A stretch of DNA of 64,000 nt from JAIEOG01 sp964611895 (GTDB lineage Bacteria > Bdellovibrionota > FAC87 > UBA2466), in NCBI GenBank assembly GCA_964611895.1, contig CAZTDN010000004.1:1-64000 (forward strand), given 5' to 3'. Numbering within the stretch: position 1 is the first letter of the stretch; every line of letters starts with the position of its first letter. The notes under the pieces were generated by a model. That model worked only from the letters and a program-made list of their open reading frames with translations, was not told where the DNA came from and ran no database searches. The position numbers were made by a program, and so were the translations under genes. Shown in pieces: positions 51,650-60,451 of this stretch.

Positions 51650-53142
51650 AGCCGTGGATTATTGCCGCGGCTCTTTGCTGTTCTGAAATCGCACTGAGCG
51701 TGGAAATCACCCAAAGTGTGTCTTTCCCCCATTGGAACCAGATCACTCAGTCCCTGCGCGTTCCCATCGTAATACAGGGCGCAGAATCGCAAGCTATTTC
51801 CATTGGAACAGGTGAAGACGGTGCGTTTCTCAGCACTGCCGGTACGACCACTCTGGATTCTGCGGTAGTGCACCAGTTTACCACTTTTGAACTCGGAGCT
51901 GGCGCTACACTGACGGCGAGCGGAAACGATCCCTTGCGCATTCTTGTCCAGGGAGACGTGCTCATTGAGGGGACTATCGATCTTCGTGGCACCGACGGAG
52001 GGGATGCATTCTCCCCCGCTTCGACCAGTCGGACCGGGGGTGCAGGGATCGCCAGTGGCGGTGCGGGAGGTACCGGAATCAGTTCGCTACTTTCTTCAAC
52101 CTTGGGCATCGGTGCCGGCCCGAGTGCCGCGATTTTGGGAGGCCTGGCGGGTGTGCTTTCATTACTCGCGGGTACCGATGGAGGCGCAGGAGGAGGTGGA
52201 GGCAACGCGTTCGTGGGAGAGGATGGCACAGCGAATGCGGTTGCTTCGGGCGCAGGTGGCGCCGCATTTGGCGAAGCCACACTCGCAACCCTACTGGGTG
52301 GGGCGGGAGGCGGAGGGGGCGCCGGGAACACAGTGACCGACAGCGCGGGAGGCGGCGGCGGTGGCGGCGGTGGAGCGTTTGCGTTGACTACTGGCGGAGA
52401 TCTCACTCTTTCCGCGACGGGGCAGATTTTGGTCACCGGGGGCGACGGCGGAGCTGCGGCGGGCGGCCTCAAAGCAGGCGGTGGAGGGGGGGGCGCAGGT
52501 GGCGCCGTGCGACTCTACGCACTGGGCGCTGGCACGAACGACGGCGTAATCAATGCCCAAGGCGGCTCGGGAGGTGCCGCCGCGGTTTCTGGCGGTGACG
52601 GATCGGATGGAGTAAACCGCTTTGCGTTTGGTACGGGCGCGTTTGTCGGAGCAGGAACTGAGAACCCTCCCCCCACTTCAAATCCAACCGTTTTTTATTC
52701 TACTCTCGAGAATATTTCCGTATCAGATATAGAGGACACGAATTCCGATCGCCCGAGATATACCCGTTTTAACACAACCGAAACACTCCACACGGGAGAT
52801 GGTATCTCGTATGAAATAGCGGGGAGCAGCGACGGTTTTCAGTCAGATGACACGGGGTATTTTCCTGTTGGGCAGATTTCACGAATCGACGGGAAAAGGT
52901 ATTATCGGGTTAAAGTGCGTATGACTTCTGCCTCTGCGGCCACCACACCCGAAGTGACTCAGGTGCGGGTGCATTTTGAACCGGGCTTTGCCCTGGGAGT
53001 GATGGGCTGTGCTCGCGCGCCTAGACCATATTCTATGGGTTTCCCGTGGTGGTTTGCCTTTGTCGCCCTGGTTATTTCTCTTAGCGCGGGCCGCTTTACT
53101 GCTCGACACCATCTCCCCACGCGAGAATCAGAACCGCGCTGA
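51646..53142 (+). CDS. Glycine-rich exported protein with C-terminal membrane anchor
   Basis: 498 residues. ATG 51646 overlaps the kinase TGA (ATGA); the open frame extends upstream inside the kinase but that part is spurious. MKPWIIAAALCCSEIALS is a signal peptide. A beta-rich segment resembling filamentous surface proteins (IRILVQGDVLIEGTIDLRGTDGG) is followed by a Gly-rich region (about 116-322) with long glycine runs. A non-repetitive domain (350-445) follows. The end has Cys455 (GVMGCARAPRPYS), a membrane helix (WWFAFVALVISLSAGRF) and a basic tail, a layout like MYXO-CTERM or related sorting signals. Convergent overlap of 47 bp with the FecR gene. Confidence 0.65.
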   Translation: MKPWIIAAALCCSEIALSVEITQSVSFPHWNQITQSLRVPIVIQGAESQAISIGTGEDGAFLSTAGTTTLDSAVVHQFTTFELGAGATLTASGNDPLRILVQGDVLIEGTIDLRGTDGGDAFSPASTSRTGGAGIASGGAGGTGISSLLSSTLGIGAGPSAAILGGLAGVLSLLAGTDGGAGGGGGNAFVGEDGTANAVASGAGGAAFGEATLATLLGGAGGGGGAGNTVTDSAGGGGGGGGGAFALTTGGDLTLSATGQILVTGGDGGAAAGGLKAGGGGGGAGGAVRLYALGAGTNDGVINAQGGSGGAAAVSGGDGSDGVNRFAFGTGAFVGAGTENPPPTSNPTVFYSTLENISVSDIEDTNSDRPRYTRFNTTETLHTGDGISYEIAGSSDGFQSDDTGYFPVGQISRIDGKRYYRVKVRMTSASAATTPEVTQVRVHFEPGFALGVMGCARAPRPYSMGFPWWFAFVALVISLSAGRFTARHHLPTRESEPR

Positions 53143-55147
53143 CTTCCCAGTTCCACTCCGGCTTTGGTGCGCTGCCAGTCGTGCGGTACTGCGGGTGAAA
53201 GAGCAATTCCACAGCCGGACTCAATCCCCAGAGGGAATAGGGGATTCCCACACGATTGCGCCACAACAAGCCCGCCCCACTACGTCCCCATAGCGGCCCG
53301 AGTTCTAAAGCAAGCGTGCTTTTCCAAGGCCACTTCCCCGAAACTTGCCAATAACTCCCAAAGAGAAAGGCCCCAAAGTTCGAAGAGTCCATTTGAATGC
53401 TGGTGGCCGTATGGCCACTAACAAACGCCTCGGTGCGGGCCCTGGCACCGAAGAGCACAGGGAGCCCACTGAGAATCGTTTTGCCAACGAGCTCACCCCC
53501 AGGAAAAAGACGCTGATACACCACGCCTTGCGATCGTCGATATACCAGAGGTTGCACCCACAAATGCAGATCCCACTCCCAAGTCGAGGTCTGTCGGCTC
53601 ACTCCTGCTACGACTCGATTCATGGGCACCCCCGTCGCCCACATGGAATAGCCAGAAGCGAGGCTCGATTGCGAAAAAAACTGCACCCCATACCCAAACC
53701 ACCGGGTCCATTTTGGAGGGGCTGCAGGCAGATCGATCTTTGCCAGCACTGCCGGTGGCAGTGGCATTGTAGGTTTAGGCGGCTCCGACTGGGCCGCTGG
53801 TTTGACTTCGTCTTTGCGAATACTCTGAGGGGCGGTAAACGCGCCTCGATCTCCATCGTCATCGATGGACGCAACTCTCCAGTAATATTTTTCCCGATCG
53901 GGCACACGGGCGACAGCAGAAGTTTGACCTGCTTTTGCGGTGAAGAGGAGCGCTTTAAAATCACTCCGATCGCTCACTTCAACCCAGTACGCTCGCGCAT
54001 TGTGCACGGGCTCCCAAGCCAATTCCAAGACAATCGGTTCGGGTGATTTTTCAGTGGCTAGCGCAGTCTGGACCCATGCGCTGAAGAAAAGGTGAATCGC
54101 AGAAGACGCCCACCCCACTCTCGCCCCCCGCGCCGGAGCAAGGAGCGAAGTGCTACTGGGCTTTTTGGTTCTGAGAATTTTACCTCCTTTTACTTTGGGC
54201 GCATCGACTTGCTTACGAATCCTAATCTCGACTGGATCTGACGGGGCCCATTCTCCCCAGGTCAACGACCGCGCTCGCAGTCTCCAGTAGAGTTTTCCTG
54301 GTGGCTGGGGCGGCAGCGCCAAACGAATCCCCTTGGTAATAACCGTTCGAACCCCCGCTCTAAACTCACGGTCTGCAGAAATCTCTACCGCGTAGGAGTC
54401 CGCCTCCTTCACAGCACTCCACGCCAAATAAACTGCGCGGTTTTGCTTAGCTTTGACGATCGGGATACCGCCTTGGAGAAAGTAACGAATCGCCGGTCGA
54501 GCCGGAGGAGGAGCCGGGGTTCGCACCTGGGACGCCCCATCCAAGCGCACGGATTCTCCCGCTTGGATCTGGGTGCGCTTGTCCCGACTCACTACTTGAA
54601 CCACCCCCTTGGACACTCTCAGATCCGGCTCTAGCGATTCTCCCGGAGAAGAAAGGGTCAACTCGGATTCCGGAGCCAACAACACGGTGTGCTCTGCTAT
54701 TTGCAGTTTTGTGTTGGTGGCCGAAGCGCGAACCTGCACCGATCCTCGCTCTAAATCGATAGATAAAGGGGCCCCGGCATCGGTCACTCTGTTTTTGAAC
54801 TGGATCAAACTCAGCTCCCCGAGTTCTAGCATCCCTCCGGCATCCAGCTCAATGTTGGCTGCCGCGCTCGGACCGGTCATCACCGTATCGTTTTCAAAAA
54901 CAGGATCCCCTGGGCGCAACGGGTACCAGGAAAGACTCGCCTGTTTCCTCCGATTTACCGACGCTTTTTGCGTCGTCAGCTTGGCCAAAGTTACGGACTG
55001 GGGGGAGACCGCGCTATCCCATAGATCCGGAATCAGGCGGAGTTGACTCAGCAGCAGCAAAACCTCAAAACCAAGCGCCACCGCGGCAAACGTCAATAGC
55101 GCCGCGTCAAACCGAGTAGAGAATGGGTTAGCCGTTTCGGATTTCAT
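53096..55147 (-). CDS. FecR-domain protein fused to Fn3-like and beta-barrel-like regions
   Basis: 683 residues. One N-terminal membrane helix (LLTFAAVALGFEVLLLLSQL) is followed by a FecR domain (about 50-205) with LRPGDPVFENDTVMTGPSAAANIELDAGGMLELGELSLIQF and SIDLERGSVQVRA. Two fibronectin-like modules follow (VYLAWSAVKEADSYAVEIS...YWRLRARS and LELAWEPVHNARAYWVEVS...YYWRVASIDDDGD). The final 200 residues are aromatic-rich and alternating (WTRWFGYGVQFFSQSS, EWDLHLWVQPLVYRRS), resembling an outer-membrane barrel. The combination is unusual; function unknown. Divergent from a kinase gene. Confidence 0.75.
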   Translation of the reverse strand: MKSETANPFSTRFDAALLTFAAVALGFEVLLLLSQLRLIPDLWDSAVSPQSVTLAKLTTQKASVNRRKQASLSWYPLRPGDPVFENDTVMTGPSAAANIELDAGGMLELGELSLIQFKNRVTDAGAPLSIDLERGSVQVRASATNTKLQIAEHTVLLAPESELTLSSPGESLEPDLRVSKGVVQVVSRDKRTQIQAGESVRLDGASQVRTPAPPPARPAIRYFLQGGIPIVKAKQNRAVYLAWSAVKEADSYAVEISADREFRAGVRTVITKGIRLALPPQPPGKLYWRLRARSLTWGEWAPSDPVEIRIRKQVDAPKVKGGKILRTKKPSSTSLLAPARGARVGWASSAIHLFFSAWVQTALATEKSPEPIVLELAWEPVHNARAYWVEVSDRSDFKALLFTAKAGQTSAVARVPDREKYYWRVASIDDDGDRGAFTAPQSIRKDEVKPAAQSEPPKPTMPLPPAVLAKIDLPAAPPKWTRWFGYGVQFFSQSSLASGYSMWATGVPMNRVVAGVSRQTSTWEWDLHLWVQPLVYRRSQGVVYQRLFPGGELVGKTILSGLPVLFGARARTEAFVSGHTATSIQMDSSNFGAFLFGSYWQVSGKWPWKSTLALELGPLWGRSGAGLLWRNRVGIPYSLWGLSPAVELLFHPQYRTTGSAPKPEWNWEVSAVLILAWGDGVEQ

Positions 55148-55230
55148 TTTTGGTTTAAAAGGCCCCTTTTATCTTACCCTTAATGCCCGGGGAACGCCCT
55201 TCCGATAAGCGAATGAAGGAGTGTCCTTTC

Positions 55231-56436
55231 ATGAACCGCCGTTTGCTCGTGGTGGATGATGAACCCGGAGTTCTAGATGCATACCGGATCATCCTGCAGC
55301 CGGTGTTGACGGCGCAACCACGACTCGCTTCCTCCCGACACTCCGCAGCAGCTCAATCTTTGCCCACTCCACAATCTGCCGAGGCATTTGAAGTCAGTTA
55401 CGCAACCAATGCCGAATCTGCCCTACAAGCCATTGAAGCCGCGGTTAAGATCGGCAAACCTTTTGCCGGTGGATTTTTTGACGTTAAGCTAGGTCCAGGA
55501 ATCGACGGTATAGAAACCATTCGAAGAGCGATTCAAATCGACCCAGAACTTTTGTGCTGCATCGTTACGGCATATCAAGATCGAAGTTTAGATGAGATTC
55601 ACCGAATCTTTGGAGATGCGTTTTCCGATCAGTGGGATTTTCTCTCCAAACCCTTTTCTCATAATGAGATTCAGCAAAAGGCTCGCCACCTTTCACTCAA
55701 TTGGGATCGACGCAAGCGCGAAAAACTCTACCTGGAACAAATACGCTCTCAACAAGACCAACTAATCCGATCCGAGCGCTTGGCTGCGGTGGGCGGCCTC
55801 GCGCGTGGCATCGCCCACGAACTGGGAAACCTCTTGCACCGGGTGATTGGAATATCCGAACTCAGCTTGCAAAAAGCCGACCCCGTGGAAATGAACAATG
55901 CCTTGCACACCATCATTATCGCTGCTGAAAGAGCGGGCAATATCGTCCGAAACCTCCAATCTCTCGTTAAGATGGAATCCAAACGCGAGCCTCTCAACCT
56001 ATACGAGCCCTTCCAAGAATGTCGCCTATTGCTGGACCATGAGCTACGACAAGCGGGTGTAGTTCTCGAAGAAAAATGGGCCCCCACGCTACCCCGCGTT
56101 CAAGCGAACCGCACGGAGATAGGTCAAGTTTTCCTGAATCTTTTAATCAATGCGGTGCACGCAATGGAGCCTAACGGCGGTAAAATCACCGTCCGCTCCT
56201 ACGGTCAGGATCACCTGTCGGTAGTAGAAATTACAGACACCGGTTGCGGTATCCCCGCCGAAAATCTGACTCAGATTTTTGAGCCCCTCTTTACTACCAA
56301 AGGCGATAAGGGCACGGGTATCGGCCTAAGTATTTCTCGCAAGATCCTGACTAACCACAACGGCAGAATTGAAGTCCTGAGCCAGCCCGGCAAGGGGACC
56401 ACCTTTAAGCTTAGCTTCCCAGCGCTACGGACGTAG
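55231..56436 (+). CDS. Soluble receiver-histidine kinase hybrid
   Basis: About 401 residues from ATG 55231, which has AAGGAG about 9 nt upstream; earlier in-frame ATGs (55183, 55213) are less likely. The N-terminal receiver starts MNRRLLVVDDEPGVLDAYR (acidic pocket), with phospho-acceptor Asp84 in GGFFDVKLGPGIDG, a Thr-type CIVTAYQDR and the WDFLSKPF lysine. About 25 extra residues (SSRHSAAAQSLPTPQ) interrupt it between helix 1 and strand 2. The kinase core has the H-box GIAHELGN with His196, N box VFLNLLINAVHAM, DTGCGIP, and GTGIGLSISRKILTNHNG. No membrane segment. Receiver-first kinases often receive phosphate from, or relay to, a partner; the neighbouring membrane kinase is a candidate. 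Confidence 0.93.
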   Translation: MNRRLLVVDDEPGVLDAYRIILQPVLTAQPRLASSRHSAAAQSLPTPQSAEAFEVSYATNAESALQAIEAAVKIGKPFAGGFFDVKLGPGIDGIETIRRAIQIDPELLCCIVTAYQDRSLDEIHRIFGDAFSDQWDFLSKPFSHNEIQQKARHLSLNWDRRKREKLYLEQIRSQQDQLIRSERLAAVGGLARGIAHELGNLLHRVIGISELSLQKADPVEMNNALHTIIIAAERAGNIVRNLQSLVKMESKREPLNLYEPFQECRLLLDHELRQAGVVLEEKWAPTLPRVQANRTEIGQVFLNLLINAVHAMEPNGGKITVRSYGQDHLSVVEITDTGCGIPAENLTQIFEPLFTTKGDKGTGIGLSISRKILTNHNGRIEVLSQPGKGTTFKLSFPALRT

Positions 56437-56474
56437 CTATTGACGAAACGAGCCCTGCCTCTTACTAACGCTGG

Positions 56475-57047
56475 GTGGAACAGCTGCTCACACAAACCCC
56501 TCCCGACTGGGCGGAATTTGCCATTCAAGACTTTGACTCCTTTTTGATCGACCACGCGTCTTGCGAACGCAAGGCCTCCGCGGTGGGGCTTTCATTTGTG
56601 GTCCGTTACCCAGATCGGCAGGCGCTGCTTGGACCCATGATCCAGTTTGCCCGGGAAGAGCTGGAGCACTTCCACCAAGTCTACCGTTTTATAGAGGCCC
56701 GCGGTCTGGCTCTGCGTCCCGATGAAGAGGATCCATACGTAAATCAGCTCATGCGAGAGGTCCGCACGGGACGTGAGGAGCGCCTCCTCGACAGACTGTT
56801 GGTTTCTTCACTCATAGAAGCCAGGGGCTGTGAACGACTGCACTTGATATCGGGTGTTTTAACCGATGAAAAACTGAAGGCATTTTACAGCCGACTCGCT
56901 CGTGCTGAGGGGCATCACCAAACACTATTCAGTGAACTCGCGCTTCAGTACTTCCCTCGCACGACGGTGGAAAGCCGTTGGAAGGAACTGGCCGAGGCAG
57001 AAGCGCGTGCGATTGGAAACACCCCTTACCGACACGCGTTGCATTGA
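56475..57047 (+). CDS. MiaE-like tRNA-(ms2io6A37) hydroxylase
   Basis: 190 residues from a GTG. Ferritin-like di-iron monooxygenase of the MiaE family, which hydroxylates the isopentenyl group of ms2i6A37 in tRNA. Candidate iron ligands are Glu31 (HASCERKASA), Glu64-x-x-His67 (EELEHFHQV), Glu115 (LIEARGCERLH) and Glu145-x-x-His148 (ARAEGHHQTLF), giving the repeated E...ExxH pattern. The sequence FDSFLIDHASCERKA and REELEHFHQVYRFIEARG are strongly family-like. Its stop overlaps the next ATG (TGATG). Confidence 0.88.
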   Translation: MEQLLTQTPPDWAEFAIQDFDSFLIDHASCERKASAVGLSFVVRYPDRQALLGPMIQFAREELEHFHQVYRFIEARGLALRPDEEDPYVNQLMREVRTGREERLLDRLLVSSLIEARGCERLHLISGVLTDEKLKAFYSRLARAEGHHQTLFSELALQYFPRTTVESRWKELAEAEARAIGNTPYRHALH

Positions 57048-58324
57048 TGTCCCACGCGCTCGAACAGTACCTGGATCAGTTTGCGTTTCGGGCCCCCGAA
57101 GAGCCCCTCTGTCGGCAATACGGTCCCTATGCTCAGGCGGTTGTGGTCCCCTTGTGTGGGGAAGACTATTTAGTCGATGGACTTTTGGACAGTCTCCAGG
57201 TGGCTGCGCGCGACCATGAGCTCCCCACGCTTGTGATCCTGGTGGTTAACGACGATACCCGCACAGCAATGGCCTACCGGGAGACCAATCGGAGTTTTTT
57301 AAACCGCATTCGGGACGTGCAAAAGTGGGGGCCTACCCTTCGGATTCAGCCACTGGACAGAACTCAGTTTCAGGGGGCTTGCGGCGTGGGGACCGCGCGA
57401 AAAATCGGATCCGATCTGGCTCTGTCTTTATACAAGACGGGTTTCGTCGCTTCACCCTGGATCCACACCACCGATGCTGATGCACGTGTCGCCCCAGACT
57501 ATTTTCAGCTCACCCCCAAAAGCGCAGCTCCCTGGGGGTTGGGGCCGATGGAGCTGGGCGCCTTCGTGCACCCTTTTTCTCATGAGATGATTGGAGAGCT
57601 GGGATATCCCATGCAACTCTACGATCGGTATCTGCATTACTACGTCGCAGGTCTAAAATATGCGGGGTCCCCATTCGCCTATCAAACCGTGGGCAGTACG
57701 ATCAGTTTTTCCGCGCAAGCTTACGCGCAAGTGCGTGGCTTCCCCAAAAAGGATGCGGGTGAAGACTTTTACTTTCTGCATAAACTCGCCAAGGTAGCCT
57801 ACGTCTGGGAAGGGGGCGGGGCAGTCCGACTGGTTTGTCGGCCTTCAGATCGCGTGCCGTTTGGAACTGGACAATCTATCGCCAAAATTCAAGAGCTTGT
57901 CCTGGCGGAGCGGCCCTACACTACTTACGACCCTCGCGTTTTTGAGGAACTTGCAAACTGGTATCGTTGTCTTAATCGGCTGGCTGCAGGAGAGAATTGG
58001 GACTGCACGGAGACACTCACTCCTCCGGTACGCACTCTGATTGAAAACCTTGGGGCCAAAACACAACACGAAATCATTCAACGCACTCGCCCAACACTCG
58101 ACGCTCGTCTGAGGCATTGGCACACTTGGTTCGACGGGTTTAAAACACTAAAATTCATCCACGGGTTGAGAGATTCGCTACTGCCCTGCTGCACGTTTCC
58201 CTTCGAATTCGGCACGGACTTTCAAAGTCGATTCTACCAAGACTTCCAAAGCACGATGAGCGTGATCAGGGGGGAGCGTTTTCAACCCCGCGTCGGGGAT
58301 CACCCAAACGCGCGCCACCCCTAG
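57047..58324 (+). CDS. Family 2-like glycosyltransferase
   Basis: 425 residues from ATG 57047 (TGATG overlap with the miaE-like stop). GT-A core: VVVPLCGEDYLVDGLLDSL, VILVVNDDT (Asp69-Asp70) and the metal-binding DAD (143-145) in PWIHTTDADARVAPDYF. The segment GSTISFSAQAYAQVRGFPKKDAGEDFYFLHKLAK matches the acceptor-side motif of GT2 enzymes. No membrane helices, so it is a cytoplasmic transferase of unknown substrate. The last 147 bp overlap the 3' end of the convergent metE-like gene, so the C-terminal 48 residues (for example DFQSTMSVIRGERFQPR) are encoded opposite MetE. Confidence 0.8.
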   Translation: MSHALEQYLDQFAFRAPEEPLCRQYGPYAQAVVVPLCGEDYLVDGLLDSLQVAARDHELPTLVILVVNDDTRTAMAYRETNRSFLNRIRDVQKWGPTLRIQPLDRTQFQGACGVGTARKIGSDLALSLYKTGFVASPWIHTTDADARVAPDYFQLTPKSAAPWGLGPMELGAFVHPFSHEMIGELGYPMQLYDRYLHYYVAGLKYAGSPFAYQTVGSTISFSAQAYAQVRGFPKKDAGEDFYFLHKLAKVAYVWEGGGAVRLVCRPSDRVPFGTGQSIAKIQELVLAERPYTTYDPRVFEELANWYRCLNRLAAGENWDCTETLTPPVRTLIENLGAKTQHEIIQRTRPTLDARLRHWHTWFDGFKTLKFIHGLRDSLLPCCTFPFEFGTDFQSRFYQDFQSTMSVIRGERFQPRVGDHPNARHP

Positions 58325-60451
58325 CGTATCGATCGCCTGCGATAGCCGGCGATAACACTCTTCCACCGTGGGCAAGCGCCGCCTCCACGCATCGAATATT
58401 CCCACGCCCACAGCCCCACGGTAGCGCGAATTCTTCAACACGGGCAGCGGGTTGGTACCGCTGGAAACACTCGATACCAAGAGCACATCCGCCTGAAGAC
58501 GCGCTAGCGTGTCAGCGATCTCGTCTAAAGAACCATGGGAAAGATAGACGTGCACTTGGGTTCTCAAATCAAAGACTCTGCGAACGATCAAATAGGCATC
58601 TAGCGCCCAACGCAGGTATTGATTCCAATAGACCTTCATCATCGGAAGGCCTTCGCGGAATGCCGACTCATCGATCTGAACCAGCTTCGCCCCAGCCTCT
58701 TGAAGATCTACTGCCTCTTCCGCAAGGGCCAGAGCCACTTGAAACGCGGTTTTCTGCCTTGGCTGATCGGAACGCACGAAAGACCGGTTCAAAAAGGTCA
58801 CGGGGCCAATCAACAAGGCCTTTAGAGGCTTATCGGTGAGAGACTGTGCGAGCTGAAACCAGCTCACAGAAACGGCTGCTCGGCGTTTGACATCGCCAAA
58901 GATCAGAGGTGGCTTCACACAACGCGCACCAAAGGATTGCACCCACCCTTGCGAAGAAATCGCAACACCGTCCATACTCTGCGCGAAAAATTCAACCATA
59001 TCGGAACGCTCTAGTCCGCCACTCACCAGCACGTCGATCCCCAGGCTTTCCTGCGCTCGAATCACTTTTTCGGTCTCTTCGACGATACTTTTCTTGTATT
59101 GGTCATCGGTCTGTTTCCCGCGGCGCCACTCGCTGCGGGCCTTGCGCACGTTTTGGGATTGGGGAAAGGAATCGATAGTCGTCAAGGGGAGCAGGGGTAC
59201 GTCGCCGCGTTTTACGGATAGAAAGGGCTTGTCTAAGGTGGGAACGCTGGCCTTGGCTTCGGCACGGGCGACGGCTTGTTTGATCTCTGGTCGGTGAACG
59301 CGTTTTGAAGTGCTGCGCGATGCTAGAGCCGACTGTCTCTGCTTGAGCAAGACCTCGACATTTTTGTCCCCTGTCAGAGCGCGTTTTAGAAAAACCAGCT
59401 CCTCCAACCTCTGATCTGCAAAACTCACCCAGCTAGCAAACTCCTGATCCCATTGTTTTTCCAAAGCGCGATCCAAAGGCAAATGGACAAGAGGACAGCT
59501 AGGAGCCAGAGTCATTTTCAGGGGGCCGTAGATTTCTACTAGGGAGCTCAATTCTTCTTTGCGATCCCATAGCGGGGTGGCCCACACGTTTCTGCCGCTA
59601 ACAACTCCCAACGAAAGTTCTTTGGACTTGGGGAAAGTTCTGGTCTTTAGCCAATTTAGCGTAGTGGACCAGTGCAGAAGATCAAAATGCACTCCGTGAC
59701 ACGGCAGGCTCGAAACCTCTGAAAGCCAGGGTTCAGGCCCTCCGTAGTACGTTGCGATTAAAATGCGGCATCCGGATGCTGAGAGTTTTTCGTAGAACGA
59801 CCGGATTTGTTTCAGGTCCTCGCGCACCAGGTCTTGAGACAACGCTGGCTCATCTATCTGAACGTATTCAAAGCCGGCTTTCTTGAGATGGGAAAGGATC
59901 GCAACATAGCGGCTTAGCAACTCGGCATTTAGGTCCTCTCGATTCATGCCTTGCACGAGAGATTGTTTAATAAACGTCCAAGGCCCAATCAGTACAGGGT
60001 GAAACGCCCCGCCCGACACGGTATTCGCCCACTGGAGCTCGAGATCCATTTTCTCGAAGTCGGGAGCAATAAACGCCTTTTTTGAAATTTCAGGCACCAA
60101 ATAATGGTAGTTCGTATTGAACCAACTCCTTACGAAAAGTGGCTCACACGTATCCTCGCTCATCGCCATGGAAAGACTTAGCTCTACCCCTGACTTGCCT
60201 CCCTGAAAACGCGGGGGAACCACCCCCAAGGCAAGACTCATGTCCAACATGGGATCAAAAAAACTAAATTCCCCGATGGGAATCGCATCCACTCCCAGCT
60301 CAGATTGGCGCTTCCAGCGCTGTAGGCACAGCGTTTTTCCCACTTCGAGCAACCCATCAATTCCTAACTGTCCCTGGAAGTAGTTCTCCAGCGCGAATTT
60401 GAGTTCGCGCTGGCGTCCGATCCGTGGGTATCCGAGACTAGCCACGCGCAT
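58178..60451 (-). CDS. MetE homologue lacking the zinc ligands
   Basis: 757 residues, the full two-barrel length of cobalamin-independent methionine synthase. The N-terminal barrel starts SLGYPRIGRQRELKFALENYF and contains WFNTNYHYLVPE. The C-terminal barrel has SFPQSQNVRKARSEW, GWVQSFGARCVKPP, SLTDKPLKALLIGPVTFLNRSF and QIDESAFREGLP. By ungapped comparison with recalled E. coli MetE, the zinc ligands His641, Cys643, Glu665 and Cys726 are replaced by Tyr636, Ser638, Ser660 and Ala721 (PDAGLKT instead of PDCGLKT). Normal homocysteine activation should therefore be impossible. The ATG overlaps the stop of a histidine-kinase gene. A paralogue with another reaction, or a pseudoenzyme, is likely. 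Confidence 0.88.
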   Translation of the reverse strand: MRVASLGYPRIGRQRELKFALENYFQGQLGIDGLLEVGKTLCLQRWKRQSELGVDAIPIGEFSFFDPMLDMSLALGVVPPRFQGGKSGVELSLSMAMSEDTCEPLFVRSWFNTNYHYLVPEISKKAFIAPDFEKMDLELQWANTVSGGAFHPVLIGPWTFIKQSLVQGMNREDLNAELLSRYVAILSHLKKAGFEYVQIDEPALSQDLVREDLKQIRSFYEKLSASGCRILIATYYGGPEPWLSEVSSLPCHGVHFDLLHWSTTLNWLKTRTFPKSKELSLGVVSGRNVWATPLWDRKEELSSLVEIYGPLKMTLAPSCPLVHLPLDRALEKQWDQEFASWVSFADQRLEELVFLKRALTGDKNVEVLLKQRQSALASRSTSKRVHRPEIKQAVARAEAKASVPTLDKPFLSVKRGDVPLLPLTTIDSFPQSQNVRKARSEWRRGKQTDDQYKKSIVEETEKVIRAQESLGIDVLVSGGLERSDMVEFFAQSMDGVAISSQGWVQSFGARCVKPPLIFGDVKRRAAVSVSWFQLAQSLTDKPLKALLIGPVTFLNRSFVRSDQPRQKTAFQVALALAEEAVDLQEAGAKLVQIDESAFREGLPMMKVYWNQYLRWALDAYLIVRRVFDLRTQVHVYLSHGSLDEIADTLARLQADVLLVSSVSSGTNPLPVLKNSRYRGAVGVGIFDAWRRRLPTVEECYRRLSQAIDTLGVARVWVIPDAGLKTLPPDHAHRALEVLVESTLKVRAEFEGKRAAGQ

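Noticed and set aside
51747..52472. Long Pro/Ala-rich open frame on the - strand
   Set aside because: It is the antisense shadow of the Gly-rich gene (Gly codons read as Ala/Pro); no Shine-Dalgarno and no recognisable domain.
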